Part shown: one piece after another, positions 53,882 to 62,936 of the stretch | How the letters are laid out: each line of letters starts with the position of its first letter | How positions within the stretch are numbered: the stretch's first letter is position 1 | DNA from: Calothrix sp. PCC 7103 | Lineage (GTDB): Bacteria; Cyanobacteriota; Cyanobacteriia; Cyanobacteriales; Nostocaceae | Assembly (NCBI RefSeq): GCF_000331305.1 | Contig: NZ_KB217478.1 | Location: 1,781,679 to 1,845,678, forward strand | Direction of reading: 5' to 3' | DNA length: 64,000 bases | Notes under the pieces: generated by a model | Database searches by the model: none | The model's input: only the letters and a program-made list of their open reading frames with translations | What the model was told of the DNA's origin: nothing | Program-made: the position numbers and the translations under genes

Positions 53882-56470
53882 ATGGGTTATATTATTTATT
53901 TTAAATCTACAAAGATAGATTCTTTAATAGGCGCCAAAGCTAAAACTCTTTTCGATTTGCAGCGTAATGGTTTTTTGATTCCTCAAGGATTTGTAGTTTC
54001 AATCAATGCTTGGTCAGATAGTCTTACTCCTGAGCAGCATTCCTATTGGAAAGGACAAGATGAGGTGTTAATTGAAAAATTACTCTTTAATATTCAGTTA
54101 CATCCAATAGTTAAAGAAGAAATTCAGCTTGCGGTCAAAGAACTGTGCCCACATGGAGAATTAGTAGCGGTACGTTCTTCTGCTATTGATGAAGATGGTG
54201 GACAGTATTCCTTTGCTGGGCAATTAGATAGTTTTTTGAATGTGACTCCAGAAGATGTTGCTGCTAAGGTAATAGAAGTTTGGCGTTCTGGTTTTAGTCA
54301 AAGGGTTCTCATTTATCGTCGTCAACATAATTTACCTTTAATAGCTTCTGTTCCTGCTGTTTTAATTCAGCGTATGGTTAACCCAAGTGTATCAGGTGTA
54401 GCTTTCGGCGCCGACCCTGTAACTGGTAGACGTTCTGTTGCGGTAGTTAATGCTGTTTCTGGTTTGCCTTCCTCTTTAGTATCAGGTGAAAGTAATGCCG
54501 ACACATATTATATAGATATTAAAGGAAATATTACCCAGCATCAAACTGAGCAACTTCTAGAAAATGAACAAATTACCCAAATAGCTACCTTGGTACGTCA
54601 GGTTGGTAAACATTTTGGTCGCCCCCAAGATATTGAGTGGGCAATTGAAGATAAACAGCTATATTTACTACAATCTCGTCCGATTACAACTTTGGCTCAA
54701 ATTCCTGACCCAGATGGATTGTTAAATTTATGGGATAACAGCAATATCGCCGAAAGCTACAATGGTGTTACTACACCTCTAACATTTAGCTTCGCGCGTA
54801 AGGCTTACGAAGAAGTATATCGTCAGTTTTGCTATTTCATGGGGGTTCCGCAAACTGCAATTGCGCGTCATCATGATACATTTGCTCGAATGATTGGGTT
54901 GATTAGGGGACGTGTTTATTACAATTTGTTAAGTTGGTATCGAGTATTAGCTCTGTTGCCAGGATTTAAATTAAATCGAGGCTTTATGGAGCAGATGATG
55001 GGTGTAAAAGAATCTTTACCAGAAAATATTGTTAGTGAATTGCAAGCTGCAACTTGGCAGGATAAGTTACAAGATAGTTGGCGTCTATTAAAAACTTGTG
55101 TGGGTTTAGTAACGAATTATTTATTTTTACCTAAGCGAATTCAGAAATTTTACTTAAGGTTAGAGAATGCTTTGTATTTATCAGAACCAAATTTGGCAAA
55201 TTGGCGTGCTGATGATTTGGCGACATATTATCGTAAAATTGAGGGACAGTTACTTAGCCGTTGGGATGCTCCTTTAATTAATGATTTCTTTGCGATGATT
55301 TTTTACGGAGTGCTAAGGCGCCTGACCGAGAAATGGTGTGATGGTCAGTTAAACAGTTTACAAAATGATTTAATTAGTGGTGAAGGTAAAATTATTAGTA
55401 TTGAACCGACTGAACGAATGCAGAACATGGCTAATTCCGTGAGGGAAAATGTTTTCTTCGTCAAACTTCTGTGTGAGGGTTCGTTGGATGAAATTCTGCA
55501 AGCAATGAAAGAATTACCATTTCAAGCACAATATCATGAATATTTAGACAAATTTGGCGACCGCTGTTTGGAAGAGTTGAAATTAGAAAGTCCAACACTT
55601 CACGACCAACCTTTACCTTTATTACGAGCTATTGGACAATTGGCAATGTTGGAACAACGAAGTACACCCAATAACCGTCATAAAGCAGAACAAACAGTCA
55701 GGGAGGTATTCAAAACCTATCCTTTACGAAAGTTTGTATATAACTGGGTATTGAAAAACACTCGTATTCGCGTGCGAGAGCGTGAAAATTTGCGGTTTGA
55801 GCGTACTCGCGTTTTTGGTAGAGCAAGACTTGTATTTGTAGAATTAGGACGACGTTTTTACGCTCTTGACTTATTAACATCACCACAAGACATTTTTTAT
55901 TTGGAAGTTAATGAAATATTAGGATTTATTGAAGGTACAGCTACCTGTACAGATTTAAAGGGGTTGGTAGGTGTGCGTCGAGTTGAATTTGCTAAATATA
56001 AAGAAATGGCGCCTCCTGATTCGCGCTTTGAAACTCGTGGCATTATTTATCAAGGTAACTCATTTGTACAACCTGTAAAACCAACACAGTCAGAATTAAT
56101 ATCCCAAAAACAAGGTATTGGCTGTTCGGGAGGTATAGTACGCGGTTACGTGCGAGTAATTAAAGACCCTAAACAAGTTTTAAGTACTGAAAATAAAACT
56201 TTATTTCCTCCAAACACAATTCTTGTTGCCGAACGTACAGACCCAGGATGGATTTTACTTTTTCCTTTTACTACTGGGTTGTTAGTAGAGTGTGGAAGTT
56301 TATTGTCTCACGCAGCAATTGTTTCACGCGAGTTAGGTATTCCTGCAATTACTTCTGTTCCTGGTGTTACTCAGTGGTTAAAAGATGGTGACTTGATAGA
56401 AATGGATGGTAGCACTGGAAAAGTATTATTAGTTTCAATACCTTGTGGCACATCTGTCTCAAGTGTGTAG
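53882..56470 (+). CDS. PEP-synthase/rifampin-phosphotransferase-like dikinase
   Basis: An 862-residue protein. An N-terminal ATP-grasp (PPDK_N) domain covers about residues 10-290 (LVAVRSSAIDEDGGQYSFAG, VLIQRMVNPSVSGVAFGADP, QDIEWAIEDKQLYLLQSRPI). The central part of about 450 residues is unlike PEP synthase. A C-terminal swivelling His domain has His810 in CGSLLSHAAIVSRELGIPAI. The C-terminal PEP/pyruvate-binding TIM barrel of true PEP synthases is absent. This layout is that of rifampin phosphotransferases, in which phosphate moves from ATP through the His to a small molecule. It should phosphorylate a cluster intermediate, though the acceptor is unknown. It converges with the reductase gene, 19 nt apart. 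Confidence 0.85.
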   Translation: MGYIIYFKSTKIDSLIGAKAKTLFDLQRNGFLIPQGFVVSINAWSDSLTPEQHSYWKGQDEVLIEKLLFNIQLHPIVKEEIQLAVKELCPHGELVAVRSSAIDEDGGQYSFAGQLDSFLNVTPEDVAAKVIEVWRSGFSQRVLIYRRQHNLPLIASVPAVLIQRMVNPSVSGVAFGADPVTGRRSVAVVNAVSGLPSSLVSGESNADTYYIDIKGNITQHQTEQLLENEQITQIATLVRQVGKHFGRPQDIEWAIEDKQLYLLQSRPITTLAQIPDPDGLLNLWDNSNIAESYNGVTTPLTFSFARKAYEEVYRQFCYFMGVPQTAIARHHDTFARMIGLIRGRVYYNLLSWYRVLALLPGFKLNRGFMEQMMGVKESLPENIVSELQAATWQDKLQDSWRLLKTCVGLVTNYLFLPKRIQKFYLRLENALYLSEPNLANWRADDLATYYRKIEGQLLSRWDAPLINDFFAMIFYGVLRRLTEKWCDGQLNSLQNDLISGEGKIISIEPTERMQNMANSVRENVFFVKLLCEGSLDEILQAMKELPFQAQYHEYLDKFGDRCLEELKLESPTLHDQPLPLLRAIGQLAMLEQRSTPNNRHKAEQTVREVFKTYPLRKFVYNWVLKNTRIRVRERENLRFERTRVFGRARLVFVELGRRFYALDLLTSPQDIFYLEVNEILGFIEGTATCTDLKGLVGVRRVEFAKYKEMAPPDSRFETRGIIYQGNSFVQPVKPTQSELISQKQGIGCSGGIVRGYVRVIKDPKQVLSTENKTLFPPNTILVAERTDPGWILLFPFTTGLLVECGSLLSHAAIVSRELGIPAITSVPGVTQWLKDGDLIEMDGSTGKVLLVSIPCGTSVSSV

Positions 56471-56489
56471 TAATCTAAAGACATTACAT

Positions 56490-59400
56490 TTACCTTTTCG
56501 CATCCAAAAAACCGCTACGAATAAAGTAGTCAAAATAGGTATTCAGCAATTTAGCATCTACCTCTGGACAGATAATTGAACTTTCTGCCAGCGCGATCTG
56601 CGTTGCTTGACAGCTAATTTTCGGCTCTTTAGCTTGTTGATGCTGACTCGAATTTTTGAGAAGGAAAGGCAAAAGAGGATATAAAGGATTTGATTGCGAA
56701 CGAGCTTGGTTACTAAGCTGTGACTGCCACTCTTGATAAGAAATATATTCAATCTTGTAGCCCAAAGAACGAATAAAATCAGTCAGCTCTTTCCAAGAAA
56801 TAGGTTGAGGATTGTTTAAATGGAAAGATTTACCAAGAGTTCCGTGTTGTCTTGATAAATAGACAATGCTTTTGCTGACATAATCAACAGGAGATAAATC
56901 CAATGTATCAGTTAAACTCGTCATGCAACCCAATTGGATGCAACCTTTAATCATTCGACAAATAACATCGTCTGTATACCAAGCACCTGTTTGACTATGA
57001 CCGGAAATAAAAGGTGGTCTGTAGATAGAAACGGGAATACCTCGCGCGCGTGCAATAGTAGCTAATTTTTCTGCAACCCATTTACTTTGAGAATAAGAAA
57101 GTTTCATTCCAGAGCTATAAGCAAGTGGGTCTGATTCGTTAACTGTTTTTCCCAAATAAAAAGATGACTCAAAAACAGCGACGGTAGAAATATGGTGTAC
57201 TGGTTTGACTTTACCAACACTTGCTAATCGGAAAATTTCTTGCGTTCCCAAAACATTGCTAGGTTTTAAAGCTTCGTAGGGATAAACATAATTTAGCCAA
57301 GCTGCGCTATGATAAATTACATCAATTATACTCGCAATCTGAAGAAAAGAATCGGCTGACAAACCTAACTTAAATTTTGATAAGTCGCCTAAAATAGGAA
57401 TAATTCTGCTACGAAAAGTATCCTGCCAAATACCATAATATTCTAAGTTATTTTGCACTTTTATTTGAGCAGAATCTTTATCAGTAGCACGAACTAAGCA
57501 ATAAATATCAGCAGTAGTTTGTTGCAGAAGTTCTTGCAGTAAAAAAGCTCCTAAAAATCCCGTAGCTCCTGTGACAAAAATGGCTGTTGGTTCGGTAATA
57601 AATGAGTCATAATTATGTTCTGGGTAGATTGTATCGTCTAAAATAACCTCAGCTTCTAAATCTATAAAATTATTATTATTTGCAATGCTTTTTGATGTTA
57701 ATTGTTCCAGCAATATATCTACCAACTGATGAATATTTGACCCTGCCAGCAAAATTTCTATAGGCAAGTTTACACCAATTTCGGTATCAATCCGGTTTTT
57801 CAGGTCGATATTGCTCAGAGAATTGAGACCCATTTCCTGAAGTGGCTTTTGTAAATTTAGATATTGGGATTCATCTAACCCTAAAACTTTGACAACTGTT
57901 TCTCTAATGTAATTAACCAGAAGTTCTTGACGTTTTGTTTCATCAGAGTCAGATGCTAATTGTTGAAGCAACTGCAAATTCTGGGTCAATTGCGGTTCTT
58001 GCGGTTTTTCTTTTATATTTGCTATTTCTTGTTGTACTAAAAGCCGACGCAAAATTTTACCAGAAGCTGATTTAGGAATTTTATCGACAATTTCTAACCG
58101 ACGAATTCTTTTATGTGGCGCCACAAGTTCTGCTGCAAATTCCATAATTTCCTCAGCAGTAGCAACGCTTTTGAGGACAACAAAACCCTTGGGGACTTCA
58201 CCCGTGCTTGGATGGGGACTGGGGATTACAGCAGCATCAGCTACTGCTGGATGGGATAATAATACAGCCTCTAGTTCTGCTGGTGCAATTGGATATCCGT
58301 TATATTTAATTAACTCTTTAATCCGGTCAACTATGTAAAAATAACTATCTTCATCTACATAAGCTATATCACCAGTGTGAAACCAACCATCGGCATCAAT
58401 TACTTTTGCTGTTGCTTCGGGGTTATTTAAATAACCTTTCATCACTTGCGGACCGCGAATCCATAGCTCTCCTTGCTCATAGAAGCCCAAGGGTTTCTCT
58501 GTTTCAATATCTACAATTTGGCATTCAGTATTTCTAATGCAACGACCAACAGAACCTGGTTTAATTTTTTCACGTTCGTCAGGGTTAATATGCGTTATTG
58601 GGCTGGTTTCTGTCAAACCATAAGCTTGCTTGATAATACAATTTAAACGCTGTTCGCATTCTAAGGTCAATTCATTACCCAATGGTGCCGCTCCGCAGGT
58701 AATTATTTTTAAGCTAGAAAGGTCATATTTATCTACTATTGATTGTTTTGCTAACGCTAACACTATCGGAGGTACTAAATGCGCGCGCGTAATTTTATAC
58801 TTCTCCACTAGTCTTAAAAAAGTCTCTAAATCAAATTGCGGCATCACAACTATGGTGGCGCCGCAATAAAGGCTATAGTTTAAGAAAATTTGCAGTCCGT
58901 AGCTATGAAAGAATGGGAGAATGCCAATTATTGTGTCTGCTGAACTTATCAATTCGCGGTTTGTAAGTTGGTATACGTTAGCTGCTAGATTATGGTGTGT
59001 TAGTGTGACACCTTTTGGCAAACCAGTTGTACCACTAGAATAAGGCAAAGCAACCGCGTCAACTTTAGGATTAATTTGTACTTTTGGTAAGTCGTCACAA
59101 TCTTCTAAAAGTACAGAAAATGAGATTGCACCAAGAGCGTTACCAAACACAAATACTGACTCAACTTTTGACTGACTAGCGGCCTCTAATCCACGATCTA
59201 GCAGTTCCGGTACTGTAAGCAAATATTTGGCGCCAGCGTCATTTAATTGATACGCAAGTTCGCTAGCTGTATAAGATGGATTTGCTGTACTGCTAACTCC
59301 ACCTAAAAGGGCGATTGCCTGAAAAGCGATTGGGTATTCTAGACAGTTAGGACTATAAATAGCAACTACATCCCCCTTACAAAAACCGCGCGCAGCAAAA

Positions 59401-59573
59401 CCAGCAGCTACTTTGTTAATCGAGTCTGTTAATTCTCTATAAGTTATCGTTCGACCAGTTAAGCCGTCAATCATTGCCCTTTTATCAGCAAATTCTACCG
59501 CTCGTTGCAAGATAATTTCTGTTATTGGCTGTTCAGGGATGGAGATATCCGGTTCTGTACTATGAAAAATCAT
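56490..59573 (-). CDS. A-PCP-thioester reductase (carboxylic acid reductase type)
   Basis: A 1027-residue enzyme. The adenylation domain (about 1-515) has LPYSSGTTGLPKGVTLTHHN, AYGLTETSPITHI, GWFHTGDIAYVDEDSYFYIV and PKSASGKILRRLL. A carrier domain (about 560-645) has its phosphopantetheine Ser in MGLNSLSNIDLKNR. A NAD(P)-binding thioester reductase domain (about 675-1020) begins FVTGATGFLGAFLLQELLQQ and includes YSQSKWVAEKLATIARA. Together they activate a carboxylic acid (4CL-like) and reduce it to aldehyde or alcohol. AAGGAG lies 5 nt before the ATG. It is followed, on the same strand upstream, by a ketopantoate-reductase-like gene, so both are one unit. Substrate unknown; the 4CL-type core favours aryl or medium acyl acids. 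Confidence 0.9.
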   Translation of the reverse strand: MIFHSTEPDISIPEQPITEIILQRAVEFADKRAMIDGLTGRTITYRELTDSINKVAAGFAARGFCKGDVVAIYSPNCLEYPIAFQAIALLGGVSSTANPSYTASELAYQLNDAGAKYLLTVPELLDRGLEAASQSKVESVFVFGNALGAISFSVLLEDCDDLPKVQINPKVDAVALPYSSGTTGLPKGVTLTHHNLAANVYQLTNRELISSADTIIGILPFFHSYGLQIFLNYSLYCGATIVVMPQFDLETFLRLVEKYKITRAHLVPPIVLALAKQSIVDKYDLSSLKIITCGAAPLGNELTLECEQRLNCIIKQAYGLTETSPITHINPDEREKIKPGSVGRCIRNTECQIVDIETEKPLGFYEQGELWIRGPQVMKGYLNNPEATAKVIDADGWFHTGDIAYVDEDSYFYIVDRIKELIKYNGYPIAPAELEAVLLSHPAVADAAVIPSPHPSTGEVPKGFVVLKSVATAEEIMEFAAELVAPHKRIRRLEIVDKIPKSASGKILRRLLVQQEIANIKEKPQEPQLTQNLQLLQQLASDSDETKRQELLVNYIRETVVKVLGLDESQYLNLQKPLQEMGLNSLSNIDLKNRIDTEIGVNLPIEILLAGSNIHQLVDILLEQLTSKSIANNNNFIDLEAEVILDDTIYPEHNYDSFITEPTAIFVTGATGFLGAFLLQELLQQTTADIYCLVRATDKDSAQIKVQNNLEYYGIWQDTFRSRIIPILGDLSKFKLGLSADSFLQIASIIDVIYHSAAWLNYVYPYEALKPSNVLGTQEIFRLASVGKVKPVHHISTVAVFESSFYLGKTVNESDPLAYSSGMKLSYSQSKWVAEKLATIARARGIPVSIYRPPFISGHSQTGAWYTDDVICRMIKGCIQLGCMTSLTDTLDLSPVDYVSKSIVYLSRQHGTLGKSFHLNNPQPISWKELTDFIRSLGYKIEYISYQEWQSQLSNQARSQSNPLYPLLPFLLKNSSQHQQAKEPKISCQATQIALAESSIICPEVDAKLLNTYFDYFIRSGFLDAKR

Positions 59574-59597
59574 GGGGTCTCCTTAGATAGAGAAAAG

Positions 59598-60557
59598 TTA
59601 GCTTGACTTTGGCTTTTGACTTTGGCTTAATGTCTGATCTAAAAACTTTAGCTGCTGATATATACAGTTAATCTGTGGTAAATCTACACCTGCTACTTGT
59701 GCTTTATGTAATGGTTTACCAAAAATAGCTTCTACTTCTAAAGGACGGCGTTCATCATAGTCAATCTTCATACTAGTACGGTAAGGCTTCATCTTGACGG
59801 TATAGTCAAGCATTGTTTGAATAAAGCTATCAGGAATAATGCGTCCATAACTCTTAGCTCCTGCTACCACTTCATACATTAATTGTTCAACCAACTTACG
59901 AGTGTGGACATAAGCCATTAATTCATCAGTTCTAGCGTTGAGAATCACAGATAGTCCATTGTATGGGATATTCCATACTAGTTTTTTCCACCGCGCGAGT
60001 AATAAGTCTTCAGTTAATTCCATTGAAATACCAGCACTAGTAAATTCAGAGGCAATTTGCCGCATCTTATCTGTAATGCCACAAGAATTATAACCAGAAG
60101 TATATTCACCTAAAGTAATTTGTCCGTAGTCGAGGTGGCGGATATGTCCTTCTCGGACTTTATTAGAGCAGAGAAAACATAACCCACCAATAATACTGAC
60201 ATTACTAACTATTTCTGCAACTTCTTCTTCCACCGCAAGTCCATTTTGTAATACTAATACTACGCCATCATCCTTGACTACAGGTGGTAACATCTGCGGC
60301 AATAAATGGTTCTGTGTGGTTTTCAATGCGACCACTACCACGTCACATCGTGGCATTTTTTCTACATCATGGTAGGCTTTAACTTGAGGAAGGGTGAAAT
60401 CACCATCTTTTGACTCAATAACCAAACCACGTTGGCTGACATATTCATAATCGCTCTTCAGCAAAAAGTGAACATCCTTACCAGCTTTTTGCAGCTTGGC
60501 ACCATAAAATCCACCTAATGCACCAGTACCTAAAATGGCATAACTACGCTCGGACAT
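59598..60557 (-). CDS. Ketopantoate reductase family (ApbA/PanE) oxidoreductase
   Basis: A 319-residue protein with an N-terminal Rossmann fold, YAILGTGALGGFYGAKLQKA, and C-terminal helical domain (ARWKKLVWNIPYNGLSVILN, EVEAIFGKPLHKAQVAGVDL). Key residues of the family are visible: Lys in ARWKKLVWNIPYNG and the EVEAIFG segment. PanE reduces 2-dehydropantoate to pantoate with NADPH for coenzyme A synthesis. In this setting it could instead serve the adjacent reductase gene, 24 nt downstream on the same strand. Either role fits. Confidence 0.85.
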   Translation of the reverse strand: MSERSYAILGTGALGGFYGAKLQKAGKDVHFLLKSDYEYVSQRGLVIESKDGDFTLPQVKAYHDVEKMPRCDVVVVALKTTQNHLLPQMLPPVVKDDGVVLVLQNGLAVEEEVAEIVSNVSIIGGLCFLCSNKVREGHIRHLDYGQITLGEYTSGYNSCGITDKMRQIASEFTSAGISMELTEDLLLARWKKLVWNIPYNGLSVILNARTDELMAYVHTRKLVEQLMYEVVAGAKSYGRIIPDSFIQTMLDYTVKMKPYRTSMKIDYDERRPLEVEAIFGKPLHKAQVAGVDLPQINCIYQQLKFLDQTLSQSQKPKSS

Positions 60558-60897
60558 TTTGCTAACAAAGAGATTTTTCTATGAATAATTGTAAAGTGAA
60601 TACGTTGTATTTTTACTACTGATTCATTTTGCTCGGAAATAGCGGCAAAGTTCAAGCATAATTGACAGGACAGCTTCTTTAAATGGCTCCTTACCATCTG
60701 ATTTGAGGGCGCCTATTTTCAGTAAAAACAAGTACATACATAAACAATCTTTACACTTACATAATTAAATCGCCACAAACTACACCTTCCGCGCGTGCCA
60801 CTGTACTTACATGTCCATGATAATAAAAGCGGTGCCTGTGTATTAATCATCTGCTAAAATCAATTCCAACTTTGGGCACATTCATATTTATTTGTAG
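60558..60897. other. Divergent gap with an inverted repeat at the aldolase start
   Basis: No gene is seen. Inverted copies ATTAATCATCT (60842-60852) and AGATGATTAAT (60896-60906) flank 43 nt. The right copy covers the aldolase start codon, so it may be an operator or mRNA hairpin. Confidence 0.45.
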
Positions 60898-61668
60898 ATG
60901 ATTAATCCGCGTAAGAACCAACTTAAACAAAAACTCCAACAGGGTGAGGTAGTTATTGGCCCGTTTGTCAACTGTGCTGATCCAACATTTATTGAAATTT
61001 GTGGATACGCAGGATTTGACTTTGCTGTGATTGATATGGAACACAGTCCTATGAACACTTTAGCTGCGGAAAATCTCTGTCGTGCTGCTGAGTGTGCAGG
61101 AATCTCATCAATAGTCCGCGTTCGTAAAAATGATGCTCCGCAAATTCAACGCGCGTTAGATATTGGCAGTGCTGGTGTGCAGGTGCCCCAAATTGAAACT
61201 CAGCAAGATGCAAGTGCTTGTGTCAGAGCAGCCAAGTACAATCCCCTAGGTATGAGGGGTCTTTCATTTGGCACGCGCGCGGGTATGTACACCGCAGCTG
61301 GGACACTCATTACAGACCAACTCAACCAAGAGTCTTTGGTAGTTGTTCACGTTGAAGGTAAACGTGGTGTGGAGAATATAACAGAGATTGTTAGTGTCCC
61401 CCATATTGATGTGATTTTTCTTGGTCCCTACGATTTATCACAATCATTGGGAATTCCTGGTCAGGTTGGAGATCAACGGGTAATTAACCTTATGCAGCAA
61501 TGTATCACCACTATTCGCAATGCAGGTAAGGTTGTGGGCACCTTTGCCGACAACCCAGAAGTTGCCAAACGGTGGATAGATGCAGGCATTCAGTACATTG
61601 GTTTGGGTGTCGATGTTAGTATCTTTTTACGAGCCTGTGAAACATTGGTGAAAGCAGTCAAGGACTGA
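60898..61668 (+). CDS. HpcH/HpaI-family class II aldolase
   Basis: A 256-residue TIM-barrel protein of the 2-oxo-acid aldolase family. It matches MKQ-type starts (KQKLQQGEVVIGPFVNCADP), FDFAVIDMEHSPMNTLAAEN, VRVRKNDAPQIQRALDIGSA, GVQVPQIETQQDA, the SFGTRAGMY loop and DVIFLGPYDLSQSLGIPGQV. These enzymes cleave or form 2-keto-4-hydroxy acids to pyruvate and an aldehyde using a divalent metal; Glu and Asp ligands lie in the QVPQIET region and FLGPYDLS. An aldehyde substrate would link to the reductase 1.3 kb away, but this is inferred. Confidence 0.9.
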   Translation: MINPRKNQLKQKLQQGEVVIGPFVNCADPTFIEICGYAGFDFAVIDMEHSPMNTLAAENLCRAAECAGISSIVRVRKNDAPQIQRALDIGSAGVQVPQIETQQDASACVRAAKYNPLGMRGLSFGTRAGMYTAAGTLITDQLNQESLVVVHVEGKRGVENITEIVSVPHIDVIFLGPYDLSQSLGIPGQVGDQRVINLMQQCITTIRNAGKVVGTFADNPEVAKRWIDAGIQYIGLGVDVSIFLRACETLVKAVKD

Positions 61669-61846
61669 TGAGCGCTGCCAGCTTGGCGTATCTGTTAAGA
61701 AATGTAAACGAAATATATATCATAAAATTGTAATTTATGTAGTGTACTTCACGACTATTTTATAAAATAAATAGCTATAATAAATTTTATAGCTTCCCAA
61801 AAAGAAAAATTTGATTGGGAAATTTGAATATAAAAGGAGACACCCC

Positions 61847-62515
61847 ATGCAAAAAGTAGGGGCATTAACGGAATTGGAGTATGCTTTTCTGTTCACCTTA
61901 AGAAAAGTAAATTCAATCAAACTAGAGGAATTTAAACCATTTTTTAACGACTTGCCTGTAGACCCTTATATCAAAGGTAATTATCGTTCGAGAAGGTTAT
62001 CTAGATTTATCGCTTCTAAAGATAGTCTAATTAAGCTACCGAAAGGCTATTTTTTTCAAGCAGCAGAATACAATCCATTGTTAGGTAATATCAAAAGAGA
62101 GTTTGCCGAATTAGATGATGCACTTATAGAGCTTGATATCTTTAAAAATTTAGTATTCGCGTTTAGTGATTCTTGTAAGCTTCATCCGGAAGCCGAAATA
62201 GGAGTGCATCAGATTAGAATTACCTGTTCACAGCATAATTCAGGAAATCCGGCGCCAGAAGGTATTCATAGAGATGGGACTAATTTTATCGGTATCTTCT
62301 CTGTTGACCGAGAGAATATTCAAGGTGGAGAAACCCATTTATATGTAAATAGAAAAGAGAATCCTGTTTTTAGTAAAGTATTAAATCCGGGAGAGCTATT
62401 ATTGGTTAATGACCATGAATTTCTCCACTTTACAACTCCTATCAAGCCTATAGTTGAAGCGAAAGGAACCAGAGATGTTTTTGTATTGACTTCTCCAAGT
62501 TTGCTTTCTGATTGA
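61847..62515 (+). CDS. 2OG-Fe dioxygenase family protein
   Basis: A 222-residue protein from the ATG at 61847, with AAGGAG eight bases before. It belongs to the 2OG-Fe dioxygenase family that includes amino acid hydroxylases (L-isoleucine dioxygenase type). The iron ligands are His141 and Asp143 in EGIHRDGTNFIGIF and a distal His (190 or 194) in DHEFLHFTTP; the Arg or equivalent for 2-oxoglutarate was not assigned. It also has NIQGGETHLYVNRKENPVFS. Likely substrate is a free amino acid or small metabolite. It follows the aldolase gene after 178 nt. Confidence 0.87.
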   Translation: MQKVGALTELEYAFLFTLRKVNSIKLEEFKPFFNDLPVDPYIKGNYRSRRLSRFIASKDSLIKLPKGYFFQAAEYNPLLGNIKREFAELDDALIELDIFKNLVFAFSDSCKLHPEAEIGVHQIRITCSQHNSGNPAPEGIHRDGTNFIGIFSVDRENIQGGETHLYVNRKENPVFSKVLNPGELLLVNDHEFLHFTTPIKPIVEAKGTRDVFVLTSPSLLSD

Positions 62516-62586
62516 TAGTTAACGACTTCTAAAGATAAGGCGCCTATTTTCACGCTTCTGTTCTGCCAAAAATTTGTATATTATTT

Positions 62587-62835
62587 TTAAGTTCTACCAC
62601 TACGCGCGCATCGTACTAATTTCCTAGATTCAAACATTAATAAACCCAAATTAGCAATACCCAACGTAAAAGCTATTGCCCCTATTACCCCATGTAATTC
62701 TGGGGTTTTTCTCATTTGTTCATCCCAAGCAAGCCAAAGAACAGGAAAAGTGTGTATTGCTCCTGCTGCTATCAAGGCGATTGCAGCTAATAATTTTATA
62801 TAGTGTATAATAAAGAACTTTGTATTACGTAACAA
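62587..62835 (-). CDS. Small two-helix membrane protein
   Basis: An 82-residue protein with two membrane helices (FFIIHYIKLLAAIALIAAGA and GVIGAIAFTLGIANLGLLMF) and a basic C-terminus (SRKLVRCARSGRT). No domain recognised. It is on the strand opposite its neighbours, and ribosome and start choice are uncertain. Confidence 0.6.
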   Translation of the reverse strand: MLRNTKFFIIHYIKLLAAIALIAAGAIHTFPVLWLAWDEQMRKTPELHGVIGAIAFTLGIANLGLLMFESRKLVRCARSGRT

Positions 62836-62936
62836 GTTTCCACCATATATGTATTAAATTAAATCATACTTACATGGGGGAATGATAGAAATCCGATTGA
62901 TTTGCCATTAAAAACATAAATTTTTAAATTACTTAA

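Noticed and set aside
53882-56470. Phosphoenolpyruvate synthase (ppsA)
   Set aside because: The C-terminal PEP/pyruvate-binding barrel is missing and the His domain is at the very end.
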